DNA of 64,000 nt from Paenibacillus pedocola (GTDB lineage: Bacteria; Bacillota; Bacilli; Paenibacillales; Paenibacillaceae). Below are positions 53,143 to 60,584 of this stretch, one piece after another. A program made the translations under genes and the position numbers. The notes under the pieces were generated by a model. It worked only from the letters and a program-made list of their open reading frames with translations, was not told the origin of the DNA and ran no database searches. Where the stretch lies: NCBI RefSeq assembly GCF_031599675.1, contig NZ_CP134223.1:2666001-2730000 (forward strand). Direction: 5' to 3'. The number at the start of each line of letters is the position of its first letter. Position 1 is the first letter of the stretch.

Positions 53143-53768
53143 ATGAATATCTATGACGTTAATTTTGCAAGTGAACTCCAAAAAAATAAAGTTGTTTACG
53201 AGAAGAACACTACTTCTAGAAATAGCCTGTCAAAAGAAATCACTATCGAATTCTCCAATGAAGAGATAAAGTTGCGTATTGTAACAAATACAATTAGAAA
53301 CACAAGAATCCTACCTTTATTGATCAGATAAATAAACAAATGAGTGTTGATGATCTAGATAAATGTATCTCTGTTAATAACCAAATTTATTTTCAAATTG
53401 AAACAATGTTAACGCATAAGCTAAATATTGCAAAAGTATTGGCTAATACTACAATCATTGATAATAGCAAATTTGATCAGTTAATTGAAAGTTATGATTA
53501 TAGATGGGACAGCTTTCAGACGGTTTTGAATTTTATTAATACATATAAAGAGCATCCAAGTGAAGAAGATTTAACTTTATTTCTGTTAGGGACAACAGGG
53601 AAGTTACTAGCTGAATTTCTATCTGAACAAGGGTTAGTTGAATATTCTCGTGAAATGAACGGATATGCTGTAACCTTCAAAAACAGTCACATTGCAAGTG
53701 ATTATTTTATTGAGGACTTAGTTACATTTATTAGCCAATTAGGCTTTGCAAGTGTGCCTTGGCCTTAG
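53143..53768 (+). pseudogene. Island protein C, frameshifted
   Basis: Frame 1 (53143-53331, RBS GGCAGGAG) encodes MNIYDVNFASELQKNKVVYE and ends soon after IVTNTIRN. A second frame from about 53298 continues KNPTFIDQINKQMSVDDLDK and runs to 53768 with no RBS of its own (the ATG 53340 lies mid-segment). A one-base change near 53295-53306 would join them into one 208-residue soluble protein. Probably a recent frameshift mutation. Family not recognised. The start of frame 1 resembles the tail of A1. Confidence 0.62.
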
Positions 53769-53804
53769 ATTATATGTGAAATACCAGGATAAGGGAGAAT
53801 AAGA

Positions 53805-54285
53805 ATGAAGGTTCATTATTTAACCGATATATTCCAGGAAACAAATGATGGCTCGGATTTTTTGAGAGCGCTCATATTTGCTTTTGCGAGTAGTGAGGAA
53901 TTTCTTTATTTGGAATATAATATCCACGAAAGTGACCCGATGTATTATTCACATAATGTTGAATTATTTATGAGCAAATTTAAACAACCGTGGTTTCGTC
54001 CGAAAAGTATTCACGAGTCCCTTAAGATAGAACCGAGTTTCCTAGTAGAAGCTATAGTTTTGTCAAAAAACAAAGACATTGACTCATGGAAGTTCAAACT
54101 TAGTGTAATTGAAAGCCCTGAGACCATTGATCTAAAGGTTACTGAAATTACGAAGGGTTTTTCAGGAACTGCTTGAAACCAGCTTAAAACCGTTCCTGGA
54201 TCAGGGGGTCAAGGTTCTGACTGAGAAGATGTATGCTGAAAAGCTTAAAGAACAATTCTTGAGGTACGGTATTTATATCTCGTAG
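53805..54285 (+). pseudogene. Island protein B2, frameshifted paralog of B1
   Basis: ATG 53805 with AAGGGAG. The first frame ends at 54176 after ITKGFSGTA. Removing one T from the T5 run at 54158-54162 restores FQELLETSLKPFLDQGVKVL, TEKMYAEKLKEQF and a stop at 54285. That matches B1 (FQELLKNSLQPYLEQGVRVL, TEQVY). So B2 is a full-length paralog broken by a single-base insertion. 160 residues if restored. Pseudogene, slippage product or sequencing error. Confidence 0.75.
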
Positions 54286-54335
54286 AAAATTGCAAAAAAA
54301 TCATCAAACCCATAACTATTAAGGAGCCATTAAAC

Positions 54336-54683
54336 TTGAACAAATACAACGATCTTATATCTGATTTTTATCAAATCCAAGAGGGTTTTGGTTATTTAAC
54401 TTCCTTTCGTTTAACGAGAGGTACAGAGATAGAGGGATTGGAGGTTTCTTTACAAATTACTCTTTCTAAATCAACTTTTGATTACGATGAACAATTGTTA
54501 ATAACTTTCACAGGTGTGCAGGATCTGACATTAGGACATTTAACGGGCTTATTTTGGCTAGCTTTCGATATCTCAGATATTTCTAAAGACCAGTTAGAGG
54601 GTATCAGATACAAGGTTGATGAATGTGAGGGAAATGTATTTAGTTTATATTGCAGTCAAATCACTTTTGAAGTCTTAGTGTAG
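54336..54683 (+). CDS. Island protein D, immunity-like hypothetical
   Basis: 115 residues from TTG 54336 (AAGGAGCC upstream). IEGLEVSLQITLSKSTFDYDEQ and TFTGVQDLTLGHLTG, ISKDQLEGIRYKV, LYCSQITFEVLV suggest a small beta-rich protein resembling immunity proteins encoded near polymorphic toxins of Gram-positives. This resemblance is by general pattern only. Confidence 0.6.
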   Translation: MNKYNDLISDFYQIQEGFGYLTSFRLTRGTEIEGLEVSLQITLSKSTFDYDEQLLITFTGVQDLTLGHLTGLFWLAFDISDISKDQLEGIRYKVDECEGNVFSLYCSQITFEVLV

Positions 54684-54716
54684 TTAACAAACCTCATAAA
54701 AAGGGAAGTAGAAACT

Positions 54717-54779
54717 TTGAGCGGTATTAACCTAGAAGAGTTTAATAAATTTATTAAAGGGCTGAAACAAACGCTTTAA
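54717..54779 (+). CDS. Short frame (20 aa) before island protein E
   Basis: TTG 54717 with AAGGGAAG upstream; product MSGINLEEFNKFIKGLKQTL is amphipathic helical. Its stop overlaps the AAGGGAGGG used by the next gene. Perhaps a truncated gene start or a translational coupling frame. Weak. Confidence 0.35.
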   Translation: MSGINLEEFNKFIKGLKQTL

Positions 54780-54789
54780 GGGAGGGCAA

Positions 54790-55092
54790 GTGCTCTTACT
54801 TACAGCATCTATTTCTTTTGAAAACTTACCTTTTAATATTAGTGTGAACATGAGGCCGGGCATAGATTTTGGAAATGGAATTACTTATTCGGGAGCATTA
54901 ACTGCAACCAAAACAATAGAAAAGTTTATTATGAATGAATGGTACGAAGTGTATATCGAGATGTTTACAGTTGACGAGGAGGTATTTGGGTTAATAAGCG
55001 GATTTTTAAAAAAAAGATGCATCTTTAAAATGAAAGCAGGAAGTAGGGAAGTGGGCAGAGGAAGAGTAATTGATTATTTGTATTATCAATAA
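54790..55092 (+). CDS. Island protein E, EF-Tu domain III-like
   Basis: 100 residues from GTG 54790 (AAGGGAGGG). The C-terminal half, EVYIEMFTVDEEVFGLI, KRCIFKMKAGSREVGRGRVIDYL, resembles the last beta-barrel of elongation factor Tu (compare FAIREGG-x-T-VG-x-G-x-V), and the N-terminus PGIDFGNGITYSGAL resembles the F-x-F strand. It is far too short for EF-Tu and has no GTPase domain. Small stand-alone proteins of this type occur in bacilli, possibly as immunity or decoy proteins. The function is not established. Confidence 0.6.
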   Translation: MLLLTASISFENLPFNISVNMRPGIDFGNGITYSGALTATKTIEKFIMNEWYEVYIEMFTVDEEVFGLISGFLKKRCIFKMKAGSREVGRGRVIDYLYYQ

Positions 55093-55114
55093 TTTCAAAG
55101 GCTACATGCGAGTA

Positions 55115-55323
55115 TAAACTCCGTAAGTTTACCATATTATGTCCCATCTAGTGCCGAGTGAAGCGTGCCGTCTTGTCTAATTAAGATTTATCTTCATCAA
55201 CTCCGCATGACTTACCTCAAAGTGAACGCTTTGAAGGGCTTACTGCTCCTCATGCTTATGATTCCTAATAAATTAATGTAAACAGTGGGTAAGGAGCTCA
55301 ATAGCAGATGGAACCGGAGTTTA
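55115..55323. repeat. Possible degenerate mobile element remnant
   Basis: A 209-bp stretch bounded by 9-bp inverted repeats (TAAACTCCG / CGGAGTTTA). On the minus strand it contains short coding-like scraps such as RRHASLG, faintly like transposase ends. No complete ORF. It lies in the gap 55093-55342, which otherwise holds nothing recognisable. Confidence 0.3.
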
Positions 55324-55342
55324 CCTGTGAAGAATTATACTT

Positions 55343-55822
55343 TCAGTTAATTGAATGATTTATTGCCCCTTCTACGTACTCCTTTGGCATGGCAGTTTTT
55401 TTAACTATCTCATCCAAAGAGAGACCTAGCTCATGAAGACGATTTACCACAATTTCCATTGTTTCGCCAATTGATATAACATGTTTATCGGGATCATAGA
55501 ATGTAATCCCCCTCTGCCCCCAGGGTGCTTCTTGAATTTCATTAAGAAATTCAACCTCTATTTGTTTAAGCTCATTATATATTTCATCTAACTCTTCAGT
55601 TTCAAAATTTAAGTCCACACTATTTGATCCGTATATTACTTTGTTGGATCCTTTGTTGAAGTGTACTTCATCAAAATGTGATCTTAAATGAATTGCTAAG
55701 TTGCCCTCAAATGATACATTTACTCCGAAGTCATGTATAACTTTTTGTTTTAGTTTTTTTTCATAAAAGTCTCTTGAACGTTCAAGGTTCTCAACTAGAA
55801 TTATAGGTCCGATAAATTTCAT
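55343..55822 (-). CDS. VOC/glyoxalase superfamily protein
   Basis: 159 residues. VOC fold: IGPIILVENLERSRDFYEKKL at the start, LAIHLRSH, VDLNFETEELDEIYNEL and APWGQRGITFYDPDKHVISIGE with metal or substrate residues. Similar to glyoxalase/bleomycin-resistance proteins; the substrate is unknown. The extra C-terminal helix (RLHELGLSLDEIVKKTAMPK) is longer than a minimal VOC. RBS AAGGGTG. Confidence 0.85.
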   Translation of the reverse strand: MKFIGPIILVENLERSRDFYEKKLKQKVIHDFGVNVSFEGNLAIHLRSHFDEVHFNKGSNKVIYGSNSVDLNFETEELDEIYNELKQIEVEFLNEIQEAPWGQRGITFYDPDKHVISIGETMEIVVNRLHELGLSLDEIVKKTAMPKEYVEGAINHSIN

Positions 55823-55878
55823 TTCTTTATCACCCTTTTTATGAAATTAAGTTAAATTGACACAATGGTACTTAATAT

Positions 55879-56232
55879 TCATCGATTGTATCCCCCAAAA
55901 CCCAGTTCATTTCCATCCAGATCTTTAATTGTAAATTTACGTGTTCCCCAAGGAGTGTCGAATAAAGGTTCAACAACGTCAACCTTGTCTTTTAGAGCTT
56001 CCCAGAGTTCATCAACATTTGCTACATCAAAGTTTAATCTGCCGTGCGAACGTTCACCTTTAACCTCCATTATTGCAAACTTTGCCCCTTCTTCTGATTT
56101 AAAATCATAATAGGTAGGAATATCATGGGGCCATCCGCCATCGTTTTCAAAACCAAGTATCTCTTCATACCAATTCAATGCCTTACCAATATCCGAAACG
56201 TTTACTCTTACATGATTAAGCCGTGTTTTCAT
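55879..56232 (-). CDS. VOC/glyoxalase superfamily protein
   Basis: 117 residues, a minimal VOC domain: LNHVRVNVSDIGKALNWYEE, FAIMEVKGERSHGRLNFDV, DTPWGTRKFTIKDLDGNELGF with the terminal glutamate. RBS GAGGTG. It is 56 bp upstream of the other VOC gene in the same orientation and may be co-transcribed with it. Confidence 0.88.
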   Translation of the reverse strand: MKTRLNHVRVNVSDIGKALNWYEEILGFENDGGWPHDIPTYYDFKSEEGAKFAIMEVKGERSHGRLNFDVANVDELWEALKDKVDVVEPLFDTPWGTRKFTIKDLDGNELGFGGYNR

Positions 56233-56482
56233 TATGTATCACCTCTATAATAAATATCTTTATTATACTTGTTTATCCATTTATTTGCATACAAATCAGG
56301 CAAGGAAGTGTACACGAATTATGAGCCTTATTTGTTGGATCTGGGTGTGTCAGAAAATTCGCTAGGGTAGAAACACTGTATTGTAATTGGTTCATTTAAA
56401 CTGATGAATTTCTACGGGATAAAATATATTAACAGAAAATTTAAGGCAGGGAGAGCCGGGAGAATACTGAATATTTTGGAAT

Positions 56483-56590
56483 ACTGCGGATTCGTCGTCC
56501 TATATGGGATGGAGGGGTCCGCAGTTTTTATTGAATATAGGGCTGGGATTTACTACATTAGAAATGTATGGGGTGCATATTGTAAATTGG
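56483..56590 (+). repeat. Direct repeat copy B flanking AT-rich island
   Basis: Counterpart of 51113-51221: the ACTGCGGA...TCCGCAGT hairpin with T5, then a shared tail with TACTACATTAGAAATGTATGG and TTGTAAATTGG. In one frame the tail encodes TTLEMYGVHIVNW, matching TTLEMYGIQIVKW in copy A. The copies bracket the island genes. Confidence 0.8.
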
Positions 56591-56842
56591 CAAAAGAGCT
56601 ATTAAATAAAAATGAATAACCTATCAATTGCTAGAAAGAAAATTGATGTTAAAGGTAATATCGACATTACTGACTTCAACTGGTACTTGGAAAGGGTATT
56701 GCCTGTTTTTTGAATTCAGGTTTGCAGGTAGAACGAATCAATTGTGATCAATTGTGATAAACATTTAGTATTGCGGAATCTGAATCGATATCTTCAGATT
56801 GCTGATCAGGAATATAGGGATATGCAGCTGGATGCTCACCAT

Positions 56843-57030
56843 CTAGTGGGAAAACATCCACCTAATTCTTTCGTTTTCGCCTAAAATCAGAACATAGGTG
56901 GAAAACCTCCAGCTAATTTCCCTAAAAACGCTGATTGTAACTCGTAGTGAGAAATTAGTGGGAGGAAATCCCATTAGGTTCAGTCTGCGTCCCGTTTTGA
57001 GGAATTTAGATGGAGGAAATCCCACTGCTA
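56843..57030. repeat. Cluster of four short inverted-repeat units
   Basis: Four hairpin units: 56843-56868, 56893-56920, 56951-56978 and 57001-57030. Each contains a small dyad such as GTGGA...TCCAC or GGGA...TCCC beside a TTAG/CTAA box. Units 1-2 are inverted relative to units 3-4, so the whole cluster is an imperfect palindrome centred near 56935. They resemble the small palindromic intergenic repeats scattered in Paenibacillus genomes. The rest of the 56233-57130 gap shows no gene; weak frames at 56404 and 56898 are not supported. Confidence 0.7.
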
Positions 57031-57130
57031 TTCCTTCGTCCCATCAAAGCAAATGTTCTTCATGTATTTCTCTAGTTCTGATGAAGAACTGACGGACCCT
57101 GTATATGCAGAGTGTTAGCTTTAATATGAA

Positions 57131-57161
57131 AAGCCTCAGACGGTCCTGCCGTCTGAGGCTT
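57131..57161. terminator. Terminator of the VTC-DUF4956-CotH operon
   Basis: AAGCCTCAGACGG / CCGTCTGAGGCTT, a 13-bp perfect stem, with TTTT on the minus-strand side, 14 nt after the CotH stop. Confidence 0.88.
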
Positions 57162-57174
57162 ATTTGCATACTGT

Positions 57175-58890
57175 TTACAGCCGTTTCCGTTTGTAGAACG
57201 TAACGAACGCTGCGGCCAGCAGGAGTACGATAATCGCTACGCCGGTAGTGATGGCTTCGCTGGTGCTGCCTTGCTGCTGGGTGCCGCCTGGTGCGCCGCC
57301 GAAATCGCCGCCTCCCATGCCACCACCGCCAAAGCCGGGCATGCCACCGCCGCCCATGCCGCCACCGAAACCGCCCTCAGGGATGGCCGGTCCGCCCATG
57401 GCGCCCGGCGCTCCGCCGGGGCCGCCGTACTGGCCGGCCTGCCCCTGTATCGCCGCGCCATTGCCCTGCGCGGCCAGTCCGCCCCCGGCCGCTTGCCCCG
57501 CCGCCGGCGCCTGTCCCTGCATCGCCGCGCCGTTGCCGCCGCCCGGCGCTCCGCCGAAGGCGCCGCCACCACCCATGCCGCCGCCGAAGCCGCCACCGCT
57601 GCCGGAGCCGTCACCGCTGGAAGCGATGCTGCCGTCGAGCTGGCCGGAGACGCTGGTAGCCATCGTGGACATGAAGGTCTTCACGGCCTGCAGGCCGCTC
57701 TCGTATTGTTCGAACGTGTAGAAGGCGGAAGGATCTGCCTTCACATGGCTGGAGATCAGGGTATCCAGCTCGTCAATCCGGGTCTGGAAGGTGTCATCCT
57801 GCAGATAGCCGTCCAGCATCTTCTGGATAATCTCATGATATTTCGCTTTGTATTCCTCATTCGCCAGCAGCTTGGCTACCAGCGGACGTTCGGCGACTGC
57901 ACCTTGAGTCGGCTCGTCGATCAGCACATCGGAGCTGCCCATCCCCCCGAAGGCCATATTATAATCCCATGGCAGGATTGAGAAAATACCGTCATCCTCG
58001 TACAGGTAATAGTTCTGTTTGTTGCTGCCGAGATAGCTATCCATATTGCCGGTTACAGCATTCAGGGCAATATAGCCGAGCGCGTCATCGACATTAATGT
58101 ATTTCTCATAGTCGGTACCGTTGTTCAGCTCATCGAGCATGTCGACTACAATATCATCGCTCGATTTCTCTGACTTCATTTCAAGGCCGGTATAGAGCGA
58201 AGCATCGTCGCCGAGCCAGGTCAGATCACTGCCTTGTCCCGTCATCACCCCTTTATACAGCGCCCCATAAGAGTTGTCGAAGTTCCGCTCCAGATAGGCA
58301 TCGCCGATCTGCTCTACCGCGAGGTAGAAGCCTTTTAGCTCACCGTTAACATAAATGTTGACGAAGGAGTATTTTGGCGTCGGTAGACCCATAGTTTCAG
58401 CAAGCTCGTAGGTCAGGAACTCCCGCATATACGAGGCATCGCTGTAATTATTGTTAAGATTGATCTTGGTAATACCGAACAGATTCTGGTTCACATACTC
58501 GTCAAAAGAGAGCTTGAAACTGTACCGGTCGGAATCGCTCATCTGCACGACACTGCGCAGGCTCAGGTTTCCTTTGGTTCGTACGCCCACATTGTCCATC
58601 TTGATCCCGTTATATTCAACGGAGGCCGTCTTGTATTCCTCGGCGCTGGCGTTGTCAAGCATACTTTGGAAATCGTCAGGGTCGATGGTGATTTTGACAT
58701 CCACCACCTTGTCCTTCGGGAAGACCTCCGTATCCAGACTTTGTTCCTGAGTGGATACCGCTTTTTCCTGCATGTCCGTAGTGGCATTATTCTTGTCCGC
58801 AGAAGGAGTTGAAATCTGGCAACCCACGATAGCGATAACCAGCAGCAGGCTACAAAGAGTCAGCAGAACCTGCTTGCCTCTTGTTTTCAT
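57175..58890 (-). CDS. CotH kinase-family lipoprotein with Gly-rich tail
   Basis: 571 residues, RBS GAGGAGAGG. Signal peptide with lipobox AIVGC (C24). CotH kinase domain at about 55-410: VGVRTKGNLSLRS, FKLSFDEYVNQNLFGITKINLNNNYSD (cited in part), ILPWDYNMAFGGMG. CotH family members phosphorylate extracellular or coat proteins. Here it is an exported lipoprotein. Residues about 425-545 are low-complexity GGG/GGM/GQA repeats, then a C-terminal membrane helix (ITTGVAIIVLLLAAAFVTFY). It is the last gene of the VTC-DUF4956-CotH operon, suggesting a surface structure whose assembly it modifies. Confidence 0.87.
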   Translation of the reverse strand: MKTRGKQVLLTLCSLLLVIAIVGCQISTPSADKNNATTDMQEKAVSTQEQSLDTEVFPKDKVVDVKITIDPDDFQSMLDNASAEEYKTASVEYNGIKMDNVGVRTKGNLSLRSVVQMSDSDRYSFKLSFDEYVNQNLFGITKINLNNNYSDASYMREFLTYELAETMGLPTPKYSFVNIYVNGELKGFYLAVEQIGDAYLERNFDNSYGALYKGVMTGQGSDLTWLGDDASLYTGLEMKSEKSSDDIVVDMLDELNNGTDYEKYINVDDALGYIALNAVTGNMDSYLGSNKQNYYLYEDDGIFSILPWDYNMAFGGMGSSDVLIDEPTQGAVAERPLVAKLLANEEYKAKYHEIIQKMLDGYLQDDTFQTRIDELDTLISSHVKADPSAFYTFEQYESGLQAVKTFMSTMATSVSGQLDGSIASSGDGSGSGGGFGGGMGGGGAFGGAPGGGNGAAMQGQAPAAGQAAGGGLAAQGNGAAIQGQAGQYGGPGGAPGAMGGPAIPEGGFGGGMGGGGMPGFGGGGMGGGDFGGAPGGTQQQGSTSEAITTGVAIIVLLLAAAFVTFYKRKRL

Positions 58891-58907
58891 CTTGGCACCG
58901 CCTCTCC

Positions 58908-59648
58908 TCAGGATACATAATCTCCGCTATAGCTGATTAGCAGGGCATTTTTGACCCCGGTAATGTCAGAGACCGTATTGACGAACCCGCCTTCCTTATC
59001 GTCAAGACGCAGCTCAAGCGTCAGCTCGATATTGCCTTTGGTCACGGTTTTTTGCTTCACATTGTAGCGTTTGACAGATTTGTTCAGATGGCTGTGCACT
59101 TCACGCTCGCTGTCATCGCCTTCACAGTTCACGACGAGCAGATACGGGGTTTCCACAGAGGAACGTTTAATGAACAGGAACAGGATCAGACCGATAATGA
59201 CCGAACCTATAATGGCAAGGGTGAAGAATCCTGCACCGGTAACAATCCCGGCAACAGCCGCCCAGAACAGGAAGATCAGATCAGTCGGATCTTTTATTGG
59301 CGTTCTGAACCGGACGATGGAGAGGGCGCCGACCATACCGAGTGACAGCACCAGATTGGAATTGATCGCGATGATGACGGTGGCAGTGATCATGGTCATG
59401 CCCATCAGCGAGACGTTGAAGCTTTTGGAATACAGCACTCCGCTGAACACACGTTTATACAATAAGTAGATGAAGAAGCCGATCAGAAAAGCGACTCCGA
59501 GGGTGATAAGTATTTTGGAAATGCTGATATCAGATACAAAGTTGTCGACGACTGAATTTTTTATCATATCCGTAAAAGTAGTTGTCGTCTCCGTGGACTG
59601 TGCCGCCGTAGTCGTTCCCGCAGCAGCCAGAGTAGCTAAAATGCTCAT
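58908..59648 (-). CDS. DUF4956 membrane protein
   Basis: 246 residues. Four membrane segments (about 43-62, 72-95, 100-118, 130-158) followed by a cytosolic alpha/beta domain. The DUF4956 pattern NSNLVLSLGMVGALSIVRFRTPIKDPTDLIFLFWA (cited in part: GALSIVRFRTPIKDPTDLIF) is clear. Members occur with VTC-domain and CotH proteins in many bacteria; function unknown. RBS GGGAGG. It starts 1 nt after the VTC stop. Confidence 0.9.
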   Translation of the reverse strand: MSILATLAAAGTTTAAQSTETTTTFTDMIKNSVVDNFVSDISISKILITLGVAFLIGFFIYLLYKRVFSGVLYSKSFNVSLMGMTMITATVIIAINSNLVLSLGMVGALSIVRFRTPIKDPTDLIFLFWAAVAGIVTGAGFFTLAIIGSVIIGLILFLFIKRSSVETPYLLVVNCEGDDSEREVHSHLNKSVKRYNVKQKTVTKGNIELTLELRLDDKEGGFVNTVSDITGVKNALLISYSGDYVS

Positions 59649-59649
59649 T

Positions 59650-60363
59650 TCAATAATCCTCCCAAGTGTTGGTTTTCAAAAATTTGCGGCAGATCACGTA
59701 TTTCGACGCTAATTGTCTGTTCAAACCCTCGAGCTGGAGCGCTATCTTGATATAATCCGGTATATATTCGTCGAATTTGACTTCAAAAATAATGAAGTTC
59801 TCATCGAGCGCCCGGACAGGCTGGAGCACTCTGCTGAAAATATCCACTTCATGCAGACCGGTGCGCAGCTCCTTGTCAAAAGTGATCCGCACGTTGCCGT
59901 TGCGGCAGACGTAAGGCTCGCGTACATAATCGACGATCACTTTGGGCCGCAGCAGGTTGTGGCGCATCTGGTCGTACAATTCCATGAACAGCGGACTGCT
60001 TGGAACATTCAGTACCTCATAGTTGCCGTCCATAATCTGATCGTACATTTCCCGGGTTAGCGGCTCTTTGATTTTGGCGATGTAATCATCCATTTTGATT
60101 TTTTTCTCGAAGTGAATCACATTGTCCTGAATGTTGTAAATGCGGATCCGGTATTTGGCGCGTTCCCTAAGGCCTCCGAGTTTATCGGACAGGGCAGTAT
60201 TGTTCATATCATCAAAATAAAGACTGCGGATATGGTATTCCCCGCTATCGTCGGCATTCTGGTCGGCATCCATTAAGCTGTGCAGGCGCTGGCGCAGAAT
60301 CAGATACTGATGATAATTAATGAAAAACTTCAGTTCATGCCGGAACTGCAGCTTCGTACTCAT
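59650..60363 (-). CDS. VTC-domain polyphosphate polymerase-like protein
   Basis: 237 residues. VTC domain: RHELKFFINYHQYLILR, YHIRSLYFDD, RAKYRIRIYN, VIHFEKKIKMDDYIAKI, VIVDYVREPYV, FEVKFDEYIPDYIK. The basic tunnel residues (R, K) and the metal-binding glutamate are present. Yeast Vtc4 makes polyphosphate from ATP; bacterial single-domain homologs often sit with DUF4956 and CotH, and may use an NTP to modify another polymer. Cytosolic. RBS AGAGGTG. Control by the Pho-box region upstream is plausible. Confidence 0.87.
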   Translation of the reverse strand: MSTKLQFRHELKFFINYHQYLILRQRLHSLMDADQNADDSGEYHIRSLYFDDMNNTALSDKLGGLRERAKYRIRIYNIQDNVIHFEKKIKMDDYIAKIKEPLTREMYDQIMDGNYEVLNVPSSPLFMELYDQMRHNLLRPKVIVDYVREPYVCRNGNVRITFDKELRTGLHEVDIFSRVLQPVRALDENFIIFEVKFDEYIPDYIKIALQLEGLNRQLASKYVICRKFLKTNTWEDY

Positions 60364-60438
60364 TTCACACCTCTTTTCTCTCTCTAAGTAATTCTCGTCT
60401 CTCTGAACCCATCGTAAGGGACAGACCTTATGATTGTC

Positions 60439-60485
60439 TTAAATTCACCTGAACGTTAGCTGAACGTTTTAACACTGAGTTAACA
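60439..60485. promoter_or_regulatory. Pho-box-like direct repeats
   Basis: Between the divergent VTC and phosphatase genes there are hexamers spaced by 11 bp: TTAAAT (60439), TGAACG (60450), TGAACG (60461), and, 8 bp on, TTAACA (60469) and TTAACA (60480). Bacillus PhoP binds tandem TT(A/T/C)ACA-like boxes with 4-6 nt gaps. TTAACA-N5-TTAACA is an exact fit. Binding is inferred. Confidence 0.6.
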
Positions 60486-60584
60486 AAAATGCGTTATTTC
60501 TGGTTGTTAAAGGAGTGAGATTTGACTTCCAGGCTTGCCGGAGGCTATCTTTGTTTACAAAGAAACGGGTTTAGGAGGGAAAGG

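Noticed and set aside
56404..57092. Frames of 60-71 codons in the region after the VOC genes
   Set aside because: They run through the direct repeat and the palindromic repeat cluster, lack RBS, and show no conserved protein pattern; only the TTLEMYG remnant in another frame is homologous to copy A.
57237..57981. Several long plus- and minus-strand frames rich in Pro, Arg and Ala over the CotH tail
   Set aside because: They are out-of-frame or antisense readings of the Gly-rich, GC-rich repeat coding region of the CotH gene and have no ribosome binding site.
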